A stretch of 33,751 nucleotides of DNA from Bacteroidales bacterium. GTDB taxonomy: Bacteria > Bacteroidota > Bacteroidia > Bacteroidales > GCA-2748055. Of this stretch, positions 7,784-15,794 are shown one piece after another. The notes beneath the pieces are model-generated. The model was given only the letters and a program-made list of their open reading frames with translations, was not told where the DNA came from and did not search any database. Numbering within the stretch: the first letter of the stretch is position 1; each line of letters begins with the position of its first letter. Both the position numbers and the translations under genes were made by a program. Where the stretch lies: contig JAOZUK010000029.1 in NCBI GenBank assembly GCA_029938715.1, positions 2,325 to 36,075 on the forward strand. Direction: 5' to 3'.

Positions 7784-8481
7784 TCTTCAGTCCTTAATCG
7801 GTCAAACTTCTCCCTGAACCATACCATTTGCTCCTCTACAGTCATTTCGCTGTTATCCAGGACAATGGAATCATCTGCCTGTTTGAGTGGACTGTCCTCA
7901 CGGCTGGAATCGATGTGATCACGCTTCTCCAGGTTCAGACGAACCTCTTCCAGTTCAACTAACATTCCCTTTTCAATTAGCTCCTTATATCGTCTTATGG
8001 CCCGAACCTCGGGCGATGCTGTAAGAAATATCTTCAGCTCTGCCTTCGGAAAAACTACTGTGCCTATATCCCGTCCATCCATCACCACTCCCTTTTCTTC
8101 TCCAAGTTTTCGCTGATACTCCACCATCTTTCTTCTCACTGATGAGATGGCCGCTATGTAACTTACATGATCCGCAACTTCCATCCTACGGATCAAATCT
8201 TCGACCATGCGCCCGTTTAAAAATATCTCGGTTCTCTGCTTATGGGGATTAAACCGGAGGTTTAACTCCACAGTTTTAAGTACCTCTTCAATCTGTTCAA
8301 TTGGAGGTGCTTCTGTCTCATCAAACAGCCCCTTTTCCATAGCCGCCAGTGTTACAGATCGGTACATGGCCCCCGTATCAATATAGGCGTATCCTATCTC
8401 TGTGGCGATCCGCTTTGCATAGGTACTCTTTCCACAGGAGGAGTTACCATCAAGTGCAATGATGATTTTTTGATTTTTCAA
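7780..8481 (-). CDS. cmk: Cytidylate kinase
   Basis: Cmk phosphorylates CMP and dCMP in pyrimidine nucleotide recycling. The 233-aa protein begins with the P-loop DGNSSCGKST (11-20) and the CMP kinase signature YIDTGAMYR (33-41). It continues with MDGRDIGTVVFP and the lid/arginine region RREDS-like KRDHIDSSREDSPL. The SSCGKST P-loop replaces the more usual AGSGKST, a variant I associate with Bacteroidota. The gene overlaps ispH by 4 bp at its 3' end. A candidate -7 box precedes it at 8501-8508, so cmk probably heads a cmk-ispH transcript distinct from porQ. Confidence 0.96.
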   Translation of the reverse strand: MKNQKIIIALDGNSSCGKSTYAKRIATEIGYAYIDTGAMYRSVTLAAMEKGLFDETEAPPIEQIEEVLKTVELNLRFNPHKQRTEIFLNGRMVEDLIRRMEVADHVSYIAAISSVRRKMVEYQRKLGEEKGVVMDGRDIGTVVFPKAELKIFLTASPEVRAIRRYKELIEKGMLVELEEVRLNLEKRDHIDSSREDSPLKQADDSIVLDNSEMTVEEQMVWFREKFDRLRTEE

Positions 8482-8500
8482 TTCCGCAGTTTTATCATCG

Positions 8501-8508
8501 CAAATATA
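8501..8508 (-). promoter_or_regulatory. Candidate -7 box of cmk-ispH
   Basis: The minus strand reads TATATTTG, a full TAnnTTTG match 20 bp before the cmk ATG, in the gap after porQ. The -33 region is weak (TTTC at 18 bp). Confidence 0.45.
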
Positions 8509-8534
8509 GTGTTTTGCCTACTGCCGGAAATGCA

Positions 8535-9587
8535 TCAGGGTTGCTTTTTGTAGAACTCGGAAAGGTTTGTGGTGAGAGAGAAGTGATTGGTGCCGCCCAC
8601 CAGGTGATAAGAGGCCCTGCCGAAGGCAAAATGAAACTTTGATATTCTAAATCCAAAACCCGCAGAAAAACCTACCATGCCAGGCTTCGCGTTCACCTTC
8701 ATCTCCTGCCTTCTCTTATAATTGTATCCAAGATCGATATGAAAATTATCTCCCAGAAGGAATTCAACACCAAATACCAGGTGCCTCATCAGTTTATCCC
8801 CAAACACATCAAATCCACTCTTCTCCACTTCATTGCCAGTTGAATTGAATTCGTTGTCACCTGTTTTGGTGTAGGTCAGGTCCCAGCGCTCCAGGTGCTG
8901 ATATGTGAGGTTAAACCGAAAAGGAGCATGGGCCAGTCCCTGCGTAATTCCTGCCTGAATCTCAAAGGGCAGCTTCTCCCTGATTCCGGTATAGGATGTG
9001 ATCTGCATTCCCATATTCTTGGAAACCAATCCAATGGTGGTTCTGGTATTTGGGTTGTTATAAGCAATACCCACATCCATGGCCATCCCAAATGAGTTAT
9101 ATTGTTCAAAGGAAGAGTAGATGGGTTTGAGGTTTATACCTGCTATTAGAAAGGTATCAATAATTGACCTGGAATAGACCAGGTTAAGGGCATATTCCGA
9201 AGCCCGGAATGTGCCAAGATTCTGGCCAAGTTCATCGGTCCGGTCAAAAGTGCCATAGTCCACATAGTGCATCCCTGCCGCAAAATTCCCGATATTCTCT
9301 TTGGAGTAGCCATAGGAAGCGTAGCCATAATTCACACCCGCAAAATAATCTACATAATTAAAATTAAGATGGTTATGCATACCTGGGGAGAGTAAAGCAG
9401 GATTGTGAAATACCAGGTTAATGTCATCGTCCATCAAGGAGACCACCTCCCCTCCCAATGCAGATACCCTGGCCGAGTTGGTCAACCCCAGAAAACTGTA
9501 GGTCGATTCCCCTCCCTTCTGGGCCATCCCCAATTGCGACAACAATAACAACAAACTGATGCTGAGTATGTACTTCCTCATATTCAT
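8535..9587 (-). CDS. porQ: Type IX secretion system protein PorQ-like
   Basis: PorQ belongs to the PorV-like outer membrane proteins of the type IX secretion system, which exports and anchors cargo in Bacteroidota. A signal peptide (MRKYILSISLLLLLSQLGMAQ) is followed by the characteristic GGESTYSFLGLTNSARVSALGGEVVSLMDDDINLVFHNPALL segment, covering roughly residues 25-65. Alternating aromatic beta-barrel strands follow. The frame can be extended to a TTG at 9608, but the ATG at 9585-9587 (350 aa), or the next one at 9579-9581, gives a clean signal peptide. It follows the glycosyltransferase gene by about 26 bp. I recognise the family by its N-terminal pattern. A generic PorV/OmpP1-like outer membrane protein is the alternative. 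Confidence 0.85.
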   Translation of the reverse strand: MNMRKYILSISLLLLLSQLGMAQKGGESTYSFLGLTNSARVSALGGEVVSLMDDDINLVFHNPALLSPGMHNHLNFNYVDYFAGVNYGYASYGYSKENIGNFAAGMHYVDYGTFDRTDELGQNLGTFRASEYALNLVYSRSIIDTFLIAGINLKPIYSSFEQYNSFGMAMDVGIAYNNPNTRTTIGLVSKNMGMQITSYTGIREKLPFEIQAGITQGLAHAPFRFNLTYQHLERWDLTYTKTGDNEFNSTGNEVEKSGFDVFGDKLMRHLVFGVEFLLGDNFHIDLGYNYKRRQEMKVNAKPGMVGFSAGFGFRISKFHFAFGRASYHLVGGTNHFSLTTNLSEFYKKQP

Positions 9588-9613
9588 ATTAAACGACCCA
9601 AAGGTCAACTATA

Positions 9614-10669
9614 TTATTCTGTAAGGCTATTAAGAATGAGCTCTCCGCTCCTTTCCACCCATTTCCTGAACCCGGCAGGGTCGGATCGCCTCATGCGACC
9701 CGTAATACCCGGTTCAATGCGATCTAAATATAATCCAATTCCATGACGCTCGATATCCAGCCCATTACATTTCTGTTCAAAATGATTACCTGCCGGGATC
9801 ACTGCAAGTGGAATGCCATGGTACGCTGCTTCAGCAGCCACATCAAAGCCAGCGGTTGTGATCAAACCCCTGCAAGTGGTCATCAACTCTTTGAATGAAC
9901 TTCCGCTCAAAGAATGAATCCTGAGCCCCGGAGGAAGTTCAATTTCGGGGATCTCTTTTGTAAAAACATCTGCCAGGAACCGGGGGTCCTTCCTGGCCAG
10001 GGAAATTAAGTCATTGATATACCCCTCCTTGAGAAGATATACCAGGAACCTGTCGCCCTGTTGGTATACCATCTCCCTGTATTCCCTGCGCATCAGGGGA
10101 GGCACTGCTTCAATGGTCAAATCTCCCTGTTGCTCACTAAAGGAGAGAGCCAGAATTCGGTCGCATGATTTCATAATGATCCTGGTATGCCACTTCAATA
10201 AAAACCGTTGCCATCGGGCATCCGACTCCCCAAAGTAATCCTTCAGGTGAAGAAGGAAATGGTGACCAATCCCTATTCGCTGAATGGAGTTGTTTACCTT
10301 CCCAAGTGCCAGTGCTCCAACCACATCATAAAAATTAAAAACCACTCCGGGTTTAAGAAGATCTATTTCCCTTCTGATGCGGTGTATTTCACGAAGGTAT
10401 ATGACAGAGCGGAGCAGGTTGAACAACAGGGTTCGTCCCACATAGATCCCTTTTCTGTTTGGAGTACTTAAAAAATAGGGGCTTTGAAAAGTACGGATCG
10501 TGTCAGAAAAACAGGCTCTGAAGTAATCAGGCAGTGGGGCTGCATTTGACGTACCCACAAAGACAGCCTCCACCAGATGGCCTTCCTCTTCCAGGTACTC
10601 TTTCAGGGCCATTGATTGGGACATATGTCCCCTTCCCTCTCCCTGAACAATGAAAACACATTTAGCCAT
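9614..10669 (-). CDS. Putative GT-B fold glycosyltransferase (MurG/GT28-like)
   Basis: The 351-aa soluble protein begins with the nucleotide-sugar transferase-like CVFIVQGEGRGHMSQSMAL, matching the GxGRGH start of GT-B enzymes. It has a C-terminal acceptor/donor half with TTAGFDVAAEAAYHGIPLAVIP and NHFEQKCNGLDIERHGIGL, resembling the donor-binding half of MurG/GT28 proteins. The substrate is not predictable. It overlaps the EamA transporter gene by 8 bp and precedes porQ, so it belongs to the clp-porQ gene string. An envelope glycan or lipid glycosylation role is inference. It is not MurG itself, since the usual mur cluster context and MurG length pattern are absent. Confidence 0.75.
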   Translation of the reverse strand: MAKCVFIVQGEGRGHMSQSMALKEYLEEEGHLVEAVFVGTSNAAPLPDYFRACFSDTIRTFQSPYFLSTPNRKGIYVGRTLLFNLLRSVIYLREIHRIRREIDLLKPGVVFNFYDVVGALALGKVNNSIQRIGIGHHFLLHLKDYFGESDARWQRFLLKWHTRIIMKSCDRILALSFSEQQGDLTIEAVPPLMRREYREMVYQQGDRFLVYLLKEGYINDLISLARKDPRFLADVFTKEIPEIELPPGLRIHSLSGSSFKELMTTCRGLITTAGFDVAAEAAYHGIPLAVIPAGNHFEQKCNGLDIERHGIGLYLDRIEPGITGRMRRSDPAGFRKWVERSGELILNSLTE

Positions 10670-11564
10670 CTCTTCGTATTAATCCTATGCCACTTATCTG
10701 AGACATGAGCAATCCTGCCATTACGACGAAGATACCCCCAATTTTCATAGTTGTCATGGATTCGTTTAAAAGAAGATAAGCCACTATGGCAGTAACAACC
10801 GGGATCAGGTTTCCAAAGACATTGGCTTTGGCTGCTCCCAGCTCTCTGATGCCTATGGTGAGTAGAATGAAACAGATACCCGAGCCAAAAACACCCAGGT
10901 AGGTAACTGCCCAGAGGCTCTCAGAGGATGCAGCCCTTATATCCAGTACCGGGAGTCCAATAGCAATAAACAGGGGGACAAACATGATAAGTCCGTATAA
11001 ACTCTGGTAGGCAGTGATGGTGATGGGATTGTAGTCATCGGCCAGTTTCTTAACTACCATGGTATAAGCCACTGCGGAAAAGACAGCCACAAACATAAGC
11101 AAGACCCCTTTGGGCTGTGCCGATAATCCTCCCGATTTTGCCATCACCACCATAAGAACCCCTGCAAATGAGATTACCAGCCCGATTTGATTCATCAGTG
11201 TAAGTTTCTCCTTAAATATCAGGTAGGAGGCAAACGGAACAAACAGAGGAATGGTTGAGATGATAACAGCACCTACCGTGGCGGTGACCAGGGTTAGACC
11301 AAATGCTTCTCCCAGGAAATAGAAGAAGGGTTCAAAGAGTGCCATCAAAAGGAACCATTTCTGGTCTCTCTTTTTGATGCGCATCAGCCTTTTTAACAGA
11401 AAGGCAAATCCAAACAGGAAAAAAATGGAGACGAAAAGGCGTAAGAATATGATGGAAATGGGATGGAAGGATTCATAGGCAAACTTAAAGGCCACAAATG
11501 TGAAACCCCAGAATACCATGCCCAGAATCACCAGAAAATAGACCCCTGATTTGGTCTTGCTCAT
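10662..11564 (-). CDS. EamA/DMT-family membrane transporter
   Basis: A 300-aa integral membrane protein with about ten hydrophobic helices arranged as two EamA repeats, typical of drug/metabolite transporters (RhaT/YdcZ type). The first helix region reads VYFLVILGMVFWGFTFVAFKF and the second repeat begins near VLLMFVAVFSAVAYTMVV. The substrate cannot be inferred. Its ATG shares one base with the clpX stop codon (TGATG), and its 3' end overlaps the glycosyltransferase start by 8 bp, so it is translationally tied to both. This is a different paralogue from the EamA gene at 26702. Confidence 0.88.
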   Translation of the reverse strand: MSKTKSGVYFLVILGMVFWGFTFVAFKFAYESFHPISIIFLRLFVSIFFLFGFAFLLKRLMRIKKRDQKWFLLMALFEPFFYFLGEAFGLTLVTATVGAVIISTIPLFVPFASYLIFKEKLTLMNQIGLVISFAGVLMVVMAKSGGLSAQPKGVLLMFVAVFSAVAYTMVVKKLADDYNPITITAYQSLYGLIMFVPLFIAIGLPVLDIRAASSESLWAVTYLGVFGSGICFILLTIGIRELGAAKANVFGNLIPVVTAIVAYLLLNESMTTMKIGGIFVVMAGLLMSQISGIGLIRRDG

Positions 11565-12781
11565 CAGGCTGCCTTCAGACGCTTCAGATTGGTTTTTTCC
11601 AGTTTCTCCCTGGCATATTTAATCCCAATGTTCATATCGCCAGGATTCTCATTGGAGGGTAATTCGAACATGGCATCCATAATAATGGCCTCACATATGG
11701 AACGAAGACCCCTTGCTCCCAGTTTGAATTCAAGGGCTTTTTGCACGATATAATCCAGCACCTTCTCATCCCACGAAAGCTTGATGCCATCCATTTCAAA
11801 CAACTTTTCATATTGTTTAATGATGGCATTCCTGGGTTCGGTGAGTATTCTGCGAAGTGCCTTTTCATTTAATGGCTCCAGGTAGGTCAGTACAGGTAAA
11901 CGTCCAATGATCTCAGGAATCATCCCAAACGATTTCAAATCCTGTGGCGCCACATACTGCAGCAGGTTATTCTTATCTACCCTGTCCACTTTCTTTGCAG
12001 CATTATACCCAACAACCTGGGTATTGAGCCGACTGGCAATTTTGGCTTCAATTCCGTCAAAAGCTCCCCCACAAATAAACAGGATATTCTTGGTATTCAC
12101 AGGAATCATTTTCTGATCGGGATGCTTTCTCCCACCCTGAGGAGGAACATTGATAATGGAACCTTCCAGAAGCTTCAGGAGCCCCTGCTGAACGCCTTCT
12201 CCAGATACATCCCTTGTAATGGAGGGATTGTCACTCTTGCGGGCAATTTTGTCTATCTCATCTATAAACACAATGCCCTTTTCAGCTGCTTCCACATTGT
12301 AATCGGCTACCTGTAGTAGCCTCGTAAGTACACTTTCGATATCTTCACCCACATAACCTGCCTCGGTCAGAACCGTGGCATCTACAATGGTGAATGGTAT
12401 ATGTAACATTCTTGCGATGGTTCGGGCCAGAAGTGTTTTCCCGGTTCCGGTTTCACCCACCATAACAATGTTGGATTTCTCAATTTCTATCTCATCCCGG
12501 CTGTCCTGCTGCATCAATCGCTTATAGTGATTGTATACGGCCACGGAGATATACTTTTTTGCTTCGTCCTGACCAATCACATAGAGGTCCAGAAAATTCT
12601 TGATTTCGACGGGTTTAAGCAGTTTGATCTGCCCCATATCAAACTCACCTTGCACCCCCAGTTCTTCCTGAACAATACTGTAAGCCTGTTCGATACAACG
12701 ATCGCAAATATGTCCGGATATTCCGGCTATTAAAAGGTTGGTATCCTTTTTTTCTCTGCCGCAAAAAGAACAACGGTCCAT
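11564..12781 (-). CDS. clpX: ATP-dependent Clp protease ATP-binding subunit ClpX
   Basis: ClpX unfolds tagged substrates and feeds them to ClpP. The N-terminal zinc-binding domain has C4, C7, C26 and C29. The AAA+ core shows Walker A GETGTGKT (109-116), pore-1 loop GYVGED (142-147), Walker B VFIDEID (171-177), the RKH substrate loop (218-220), and the C-terminal sensor-2 GARGLRS. The 405-aa length is close to E. coli's 424. The ATG overlaps the clpP stop by one base (TAATG) and the stop overlaps the EamA start by one base. All catalytic and zinc residues are present. Confidence 0.98.
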   Translation of the reverse strand: MDRCSFCGREKKDTNLLIAGISGHICDRCIEQAYSIVQEELGVQGEFDMGQIKLLKPVEIKNFLDLYVIGQDEAKKYISVAVYNHYKRLMQQDSRDEIEIEKSNIVMVGETGTGKTLLARTIARMLHIPFTIVDATVLTEAGYVGEDIESVLTRLLQVADYNVEAAEKGIVFIDEIDKIARKSDNPSITRDVSGEGVQQGLLKLLEGSIINVPPQGGRKHPDQKMIPVNTKNILFICGGAFDGIEAKIASRLNTQVVGYNAAKKVDRVDKNNLLQYVAPQDLKSFGMIPEIIGRLPVLTYLEPLNEKALRRILTEPRNAIIKQYEKLFEMDGIKLSWDEKVLDYIVQKALEFKLGARGLRSICEAIIMDAMFELPSNENPGDMNIGIKYAREKLEKTNLKRLKAA

Positions 12782-13464
12782 TATTTCTTCTCTTTGGTCC
12801 TTATTAATACTTCATCAATCATACCATACTCCTTTGCTTCAGCTGCAGTCATCCAGAAATCCCTATCCCCATCTTTCTCCACCTGTTCAATGGCTTTTCC
12901 TGAATGTTCGGCTATGATAGCGTACAGCTCTTTTTTCATTTTGACTATCTCACGGGTGGTAATTTCAATGTCGGAGGCCTGGCCCTGCGTCCCACCCATG
13001 GGTTGGTGAATCATTACACGGCTGTGCTTTAGTGCTGAACGTTTTCCAACAGTTCCGGCAGCCAGCAGTACAGCACCCATGGATGCAGCCATTCCAGTAC
13101 AGATGGTAGCCACATCGCAGTTGGTGTACTGCATCGTATCATAGATGCCCAGTCCGGCATGCACGCCTCCTCCCGGCGTATTAAAATAGACCTGGATATC
13201 TTTATTCGGCTCGGCTGAATCGAGGTAAAGCAGCTGGGCCTGGATAATATTGGCCACATAGTCGTCGATGGGAGCTCCCAGGAAAATGATTCGGTCCATC
13301 ATTAGCCTGGAGAATACATCCATGGAAGCTATATTCAACTTTCGCTCTTCTATAATTGTAGGGGAGATGTAGCTGTTATATTGAGAAGTAAACTGATGAA
13401 GCGAAAGGCTGTTAATGCCCATGTGCTTGGTTGCAAACTTCTTAAAATCGTCCTGCTGGTTCAT
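12781..13464 (-). CDS. clpP: ATP-dependent Clp protease proteolytic subunit ClpP
   Basis: ClpP is the tetradecameric serine peptidase that degrades proteins delivered by ClpX. The catalytic triad is S128 (GMAASMGA), H153 (VMIHQP) and D202 (DRDFWM), with the same His-Asp spacing as in E. coli. The 227-aa protein carries an N-terminal extension of about 30-40 residues before the conserved fold. It shares one base with clpX and starts 12 bp after tig, giving the classic tig-clpP-clpX order. It is probably transcribed from the promoter upstream of tig. Confidence 0.98.
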   Translation of the reverse strand: MNQQDDFKKFATKHMGINSLSLHQFTSQYNSYISPTIIEERKLNIASMDVFSRLMMDRIIFLGAPIDDYVANIIQAQLLYLDSAEPNKDIQVYFNTPGGGVHAGLGIYDTMQYTNCDVATICTGMAASMGAVLLAAGTVGKRSALKHSRVMIHQPMGGTQGQASDIEITTREIVKMKKELYAIIAEHSGKAIEQVEKDGDRDFWMTAAEAKEYGMIDEVLIRTKEKK

Positions 13465-13476
13465 AACAAATGCTCT

Positions 13477-14829
13477 TTATTTTTCGTACAATTTACGGAA
13501 CTTCTCTGAACTGACCTCTTTATCATCAATTTTGACAGCAGATTTAATAAAAGCAATAAGCTTCTCTTCGCCTTTCTGCTCATAGAACTTCCTGGATTCT
13601 TCAGGTTTTGACATCATCTCCCTTGCGTATTTCTCGAGGTAATCTTCAGGAACATCTGAAATCCCATATTGCAGATATTGATTCAGAGCCATTCCTTTGG
13701 CAGCCTCCAGAGCTTCTTCATCCGAAACTTTAATGTCCTGCTGCTTTAACAGATGTTCTTTAATCAATTGCCAGCGAAAGTCATCTTCATACTTCTCAAA
13801 ATCATCTTCTACCTGCTCTTGGGTGATGTTTTCATTGGCCTCAACCATCCAGCGCTTCAAAAACTCAATCGGTAAATCAATTTTAGCCTTCTTAATCATG
13901 GCTTCGCGGGCATCCACCATGAACCGGTATTCGCTCTCACGCTCATAATTTTTGGCTATTTCTTCTGAAATACGCACCATAAACTCCTCTTCCGATTTGA
14001 CTTCACCCTCCCCGTAAAGCTTATCAAACAGCTCCTGGCCAACAATTGCTTTTTCAAACTTCATCACCTCATCAATCACACACTTAAAGGTACCTTCCAA
14101 CATGGCTACCTCTGTCTTCTCAATCCTCAGAAGTGAAGCAAGTTCAGTGTCATTGGGGAAGGCTTTCTTCACATCAAACACCACTTCATCGCCTGCTTTT
14201 GTATTGCTGAAAAGGATTTTCTGATCTTCATCCTTCATCATTTCAAGTGACATGGAGATACTCTCCACCCGGATCCCGTTTTCAACCTCCTGACCCTCTT
14301 TGTCCACTTTGACCAACAATCCTTTAATCAATTCATTATCTCCGGCCTTATCCACTGCTGTAAATTCCCCGTGTTGCTGGAGGATTGAATCCCTGCGCTC
14401 CTCCTGCTGTTTCTTATCCACCTTAATCTTATAATACGGAATCTTATCTTTAGTAGTTACTTCAAGGGTCAGATCAGGGGCAAGACCAAGGTCGAATTTA
14501 AACTCAAACTCCGTGTCTTTTTCAAAATCAATTTTCACATCCTGATCCTTGTGAGGAAGAGGCTCGCCAAGAATTTTTACATCGTTATCCTTCAAATAGT
14601 TAAACAATGATTCGGAGACAAGTTTATTGACCTCGTCCACCAGCACAGGTGTATAGTACATCTTTTTTATAATGCCCATGGGCACTTTTCCCGGCCTGAA
14701 TCCATCTACCTTAGCCTTCCTTCTGTAATCCTTTAATACTTGGGTGACTTTCTCATCGTAGTCCACCTGTTCCACCTTCATATTGAGGATGGCATTTAGT
14801 TGATCGGTGTTCTCTTGTGTAATATTCAT
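13477..14829 (-). CDS. tig: Trigger factor (ribosome-associated chaperone)
   Basis: Trigger factor binds nascent chains at the ribosome exit tunnel. The ribosome-docking signature GFRPGKVP is at residues 43-50 in the N-terminal domain. The 450-aa protein then shows an acidic, divergent middle region where E. coli has an FKBP-type PPIase domain, followed by a long helical C-terminal chaperone domain (about 240-450). Divergence of the middle domain is usual in Bacteroidota, so peptidyl-prolyl isomerase activity is uncertain. It heads the tig-clpP-clpX genes, with a candidate promoter at 14849-14881 lying directly after the tRNA-Leu terminator. Confidence 0.95.
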   Translation of the reverse strand: MNITQENTDQLNAILNMKVEQVDYDEKVTQVLKDYRRKAKVDGFRPGKVPMGIIKKMYYTPVLVDEVNKLVSESLFNYLKDNDVKILGEPLPHKDQDVKIDFEKDTEFEFKFDLGLAPDLTLEVTTKDKIPYYKIKVDKKQQEERRDSILQQHGEFTAVDKAGDNELIKGLLVKVDKEGQEVENGIRVESISMSLEMMKDEDQKILFSNTKAGDEVVFDVKKAFPNDTELASLLRIEKTEVAMLEGTFKCVIDEVMKFEKAIVGQELFDKLYGEGEVKSEEEFMVRISEEIAKNYERESEYRFMVDAREAMIKKAKIDLPIEFLKRWMVEANENITQEQVEDDFEKYEDDFRWQLIKEHLLKQQDIKVSDEEALEAAKGMALNQYLQYGISDVPEDYLEKYAREMMSKPEESRKFYEQKGEEKLIAFIKSAVKIDDKEVSSEKFRKLYEK

Positions 14830-14848
14830 ATGATTAAAAAATAGTATA

Positions 14849-14881
14849 CAAAATTAGAAAAAAAACCGCAATACTAGCGAA
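14849..14881 (-). promoter_or_regulatory. Candidate promoter of tig-clpP-clpX operon
   Basis: On the minus strand -7 box TAATTTTG (14849-14856) is 21 bp from TTCG (14878-14881), matching TTTG-N19-21-TAnnTTTG with one mismatch. The predicted start is about 13 nt upstream of the tig ATG. The -7 box directly abuts the T-run of the tRNA-Leu terminator. Confidence 0.6.
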
Positions 14882-14907
14882 ATTAACATCCGATAGCATA
14901 GCGGTTT
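14858..14907 (-). terminator. Intrinsic terminator of tRNA-Leu
   Basis: On the minus strand AAACCGC (14901-14907) pairs with GCGGTTT (14863-14869), with partial inner pairing (TGCTA/TAGTA), followed by a run of eight T (14858-14865). It begins 12 bp after the tRNA 3' end. Confidence 0.75.
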
Positions 14908-14918
14908 ATGGATTTAAT

Positions 14919-15003
14919 TGGTGCGGATGAAGGGACTCGAACCCACACTCCCGAAGGAACTAGATCCTAAGTCTAGCGCGTCTACCAATTCCGCCACATC
15001 CGC
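14919..15003 (-). tRNA. tRNA-Leu (anticodon TAG), CCA encoded
   Basis: A class II tRNA on the minus strand. Acceptor arms are GCGGATG/CATCCGC, the anticodon stem is CTAGA/TCTAG with loop CTTAGGA (anticodon TAG, reading CTA/CTG-type leucine codons). The long variable arm (TTCCTTCGGGAG) is expected for leucine, and the T-loop is TTCGAGT. The discriminator A is followed by genomic CCA (14919-14921). Without the CCA the gene is 14922-15003. Confidence 0.97.
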
Positions 15004-15014
15004 AAAATTCCCCG

Positions 15015-15044
15015 CAAATTTAATTCTTTTCTTCGGAATACAAA
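15015..15044 (-). promoter_or_regulatory. Promoter of tRNA-Leu
   Basis: On the minus strand a perfect -33 TTTG (15041-15044) and a perfect -7 TAAATTTG (15015-15022) are separated by 18 bp, just below the usual 19-21. It sits immediately upstream of the tRNA, between it and the lptB stop. Confidence 0.7.
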
Positions 15045-15056
15045 GGTGAGTGCCTA

Positions 15057-15779
15057 TTATCGAAGCTCAAAGTTCTGTCCCAGGTACACTTTTCTTACCT
15101 GTTCGTCCTCAGCCAGATCTTCAGCCGTACCAGCTTTTAGAATGGTCCCTTCAAACATCAGGTAGGCCCTCTCTGTGATGGCTAATGTCTCATGTACATT
15201 GTGGTCTGTGATCAGGATTCCTATATTTTTTTCTTTAAGCTTCGATACAATTTCCTGAATATCTTCCACAGCAATGGGGTCGACCCCGGCAAAGGGCTCG
15301 TCCAGAAGGATAAACTGAGGGCTTAAAGCAAGTGCCCTGGCAATCTCGGTTCGCCTGCGCTCTCCCCCGGATAATTGGATTCCCAGACTTTTCCTGATTT
15401 TTTGAAGGCCGAACTCTGCTAACAACCTCTCCACCCTTTCGCTTTGCTCATCACGGGAAAATTTGGACATCTCCAGAACTGCACGAATATTGTCTTCTAC
15501 AGTCAGCTTACGAAACACTGATGCCTCTTGTGCCAGATAGCCTATTCCCATGCGAGCACGCTTGTAAACAGGCTCCCTGGTGATGTCCTTGTCGTCGAGC
15601 ATAATAGTACCCTCGTTGGGAGAGATCAGACCTACAATCATATAAAATGTAGTGGTCTTTCCTGCTCCATTCGGCCCCAGCAGCCCCACAATTTCGCCCT
15701 GCTCCACACTTACCGACACCTCATCCACCACTCTCCGGTTCTTATATTTCTTCACAAGATTGTATGTGTGCAGCTTCAT
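15057..15779 (-). CDS. lptB: LPS export ABC transporter ATP-binding protein LptB
   Basis: LptB is the cytoplasmic ATPase powering the LptFG complex that extracts lipopolysaccharide from the inner membrane. The 240-aa protein has Walker A GPNGAGKT (35-42), the LptB-type Q-loop [17 protein letters not shown] (81-97), signature LSGGE (136-140), Walker B FILLDEP (156-162) followed by FAGVDPIAV, and switch H193 in TDHNV. These LptB-specific segments separate it from generic ABC ATPases. Its ATG is 15 bp downstream of the tatC stop on the same strand, so the two may be co-transcribed. No LptF, LptG or LptC gene is nearby. Confidence 0.94.
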   Translation of the reverse strand: MKLHTYNLVKKYKNRRVVDEVSVSVEQGEIVGLLGPNGAGKTTTFYMIVGLISPNEGTIMLDDKDITREPVYKRARMGIGYLAQEASVFRKLTVEDNIRAVLEMSKFSRDEQSERVERLLAEFGLQKIRKSLGIQLSGGERRRTEIARALALSPQFILLDEPFAGVDPIAVEDIQEIVSKLKEKNIGILITDHNVHETLAITERAYLMFEGTILKAGTAEDLAEDEQVRKVYLGQNFELR

Positions 15780-15794
15780 GGCATCATGTATGAA

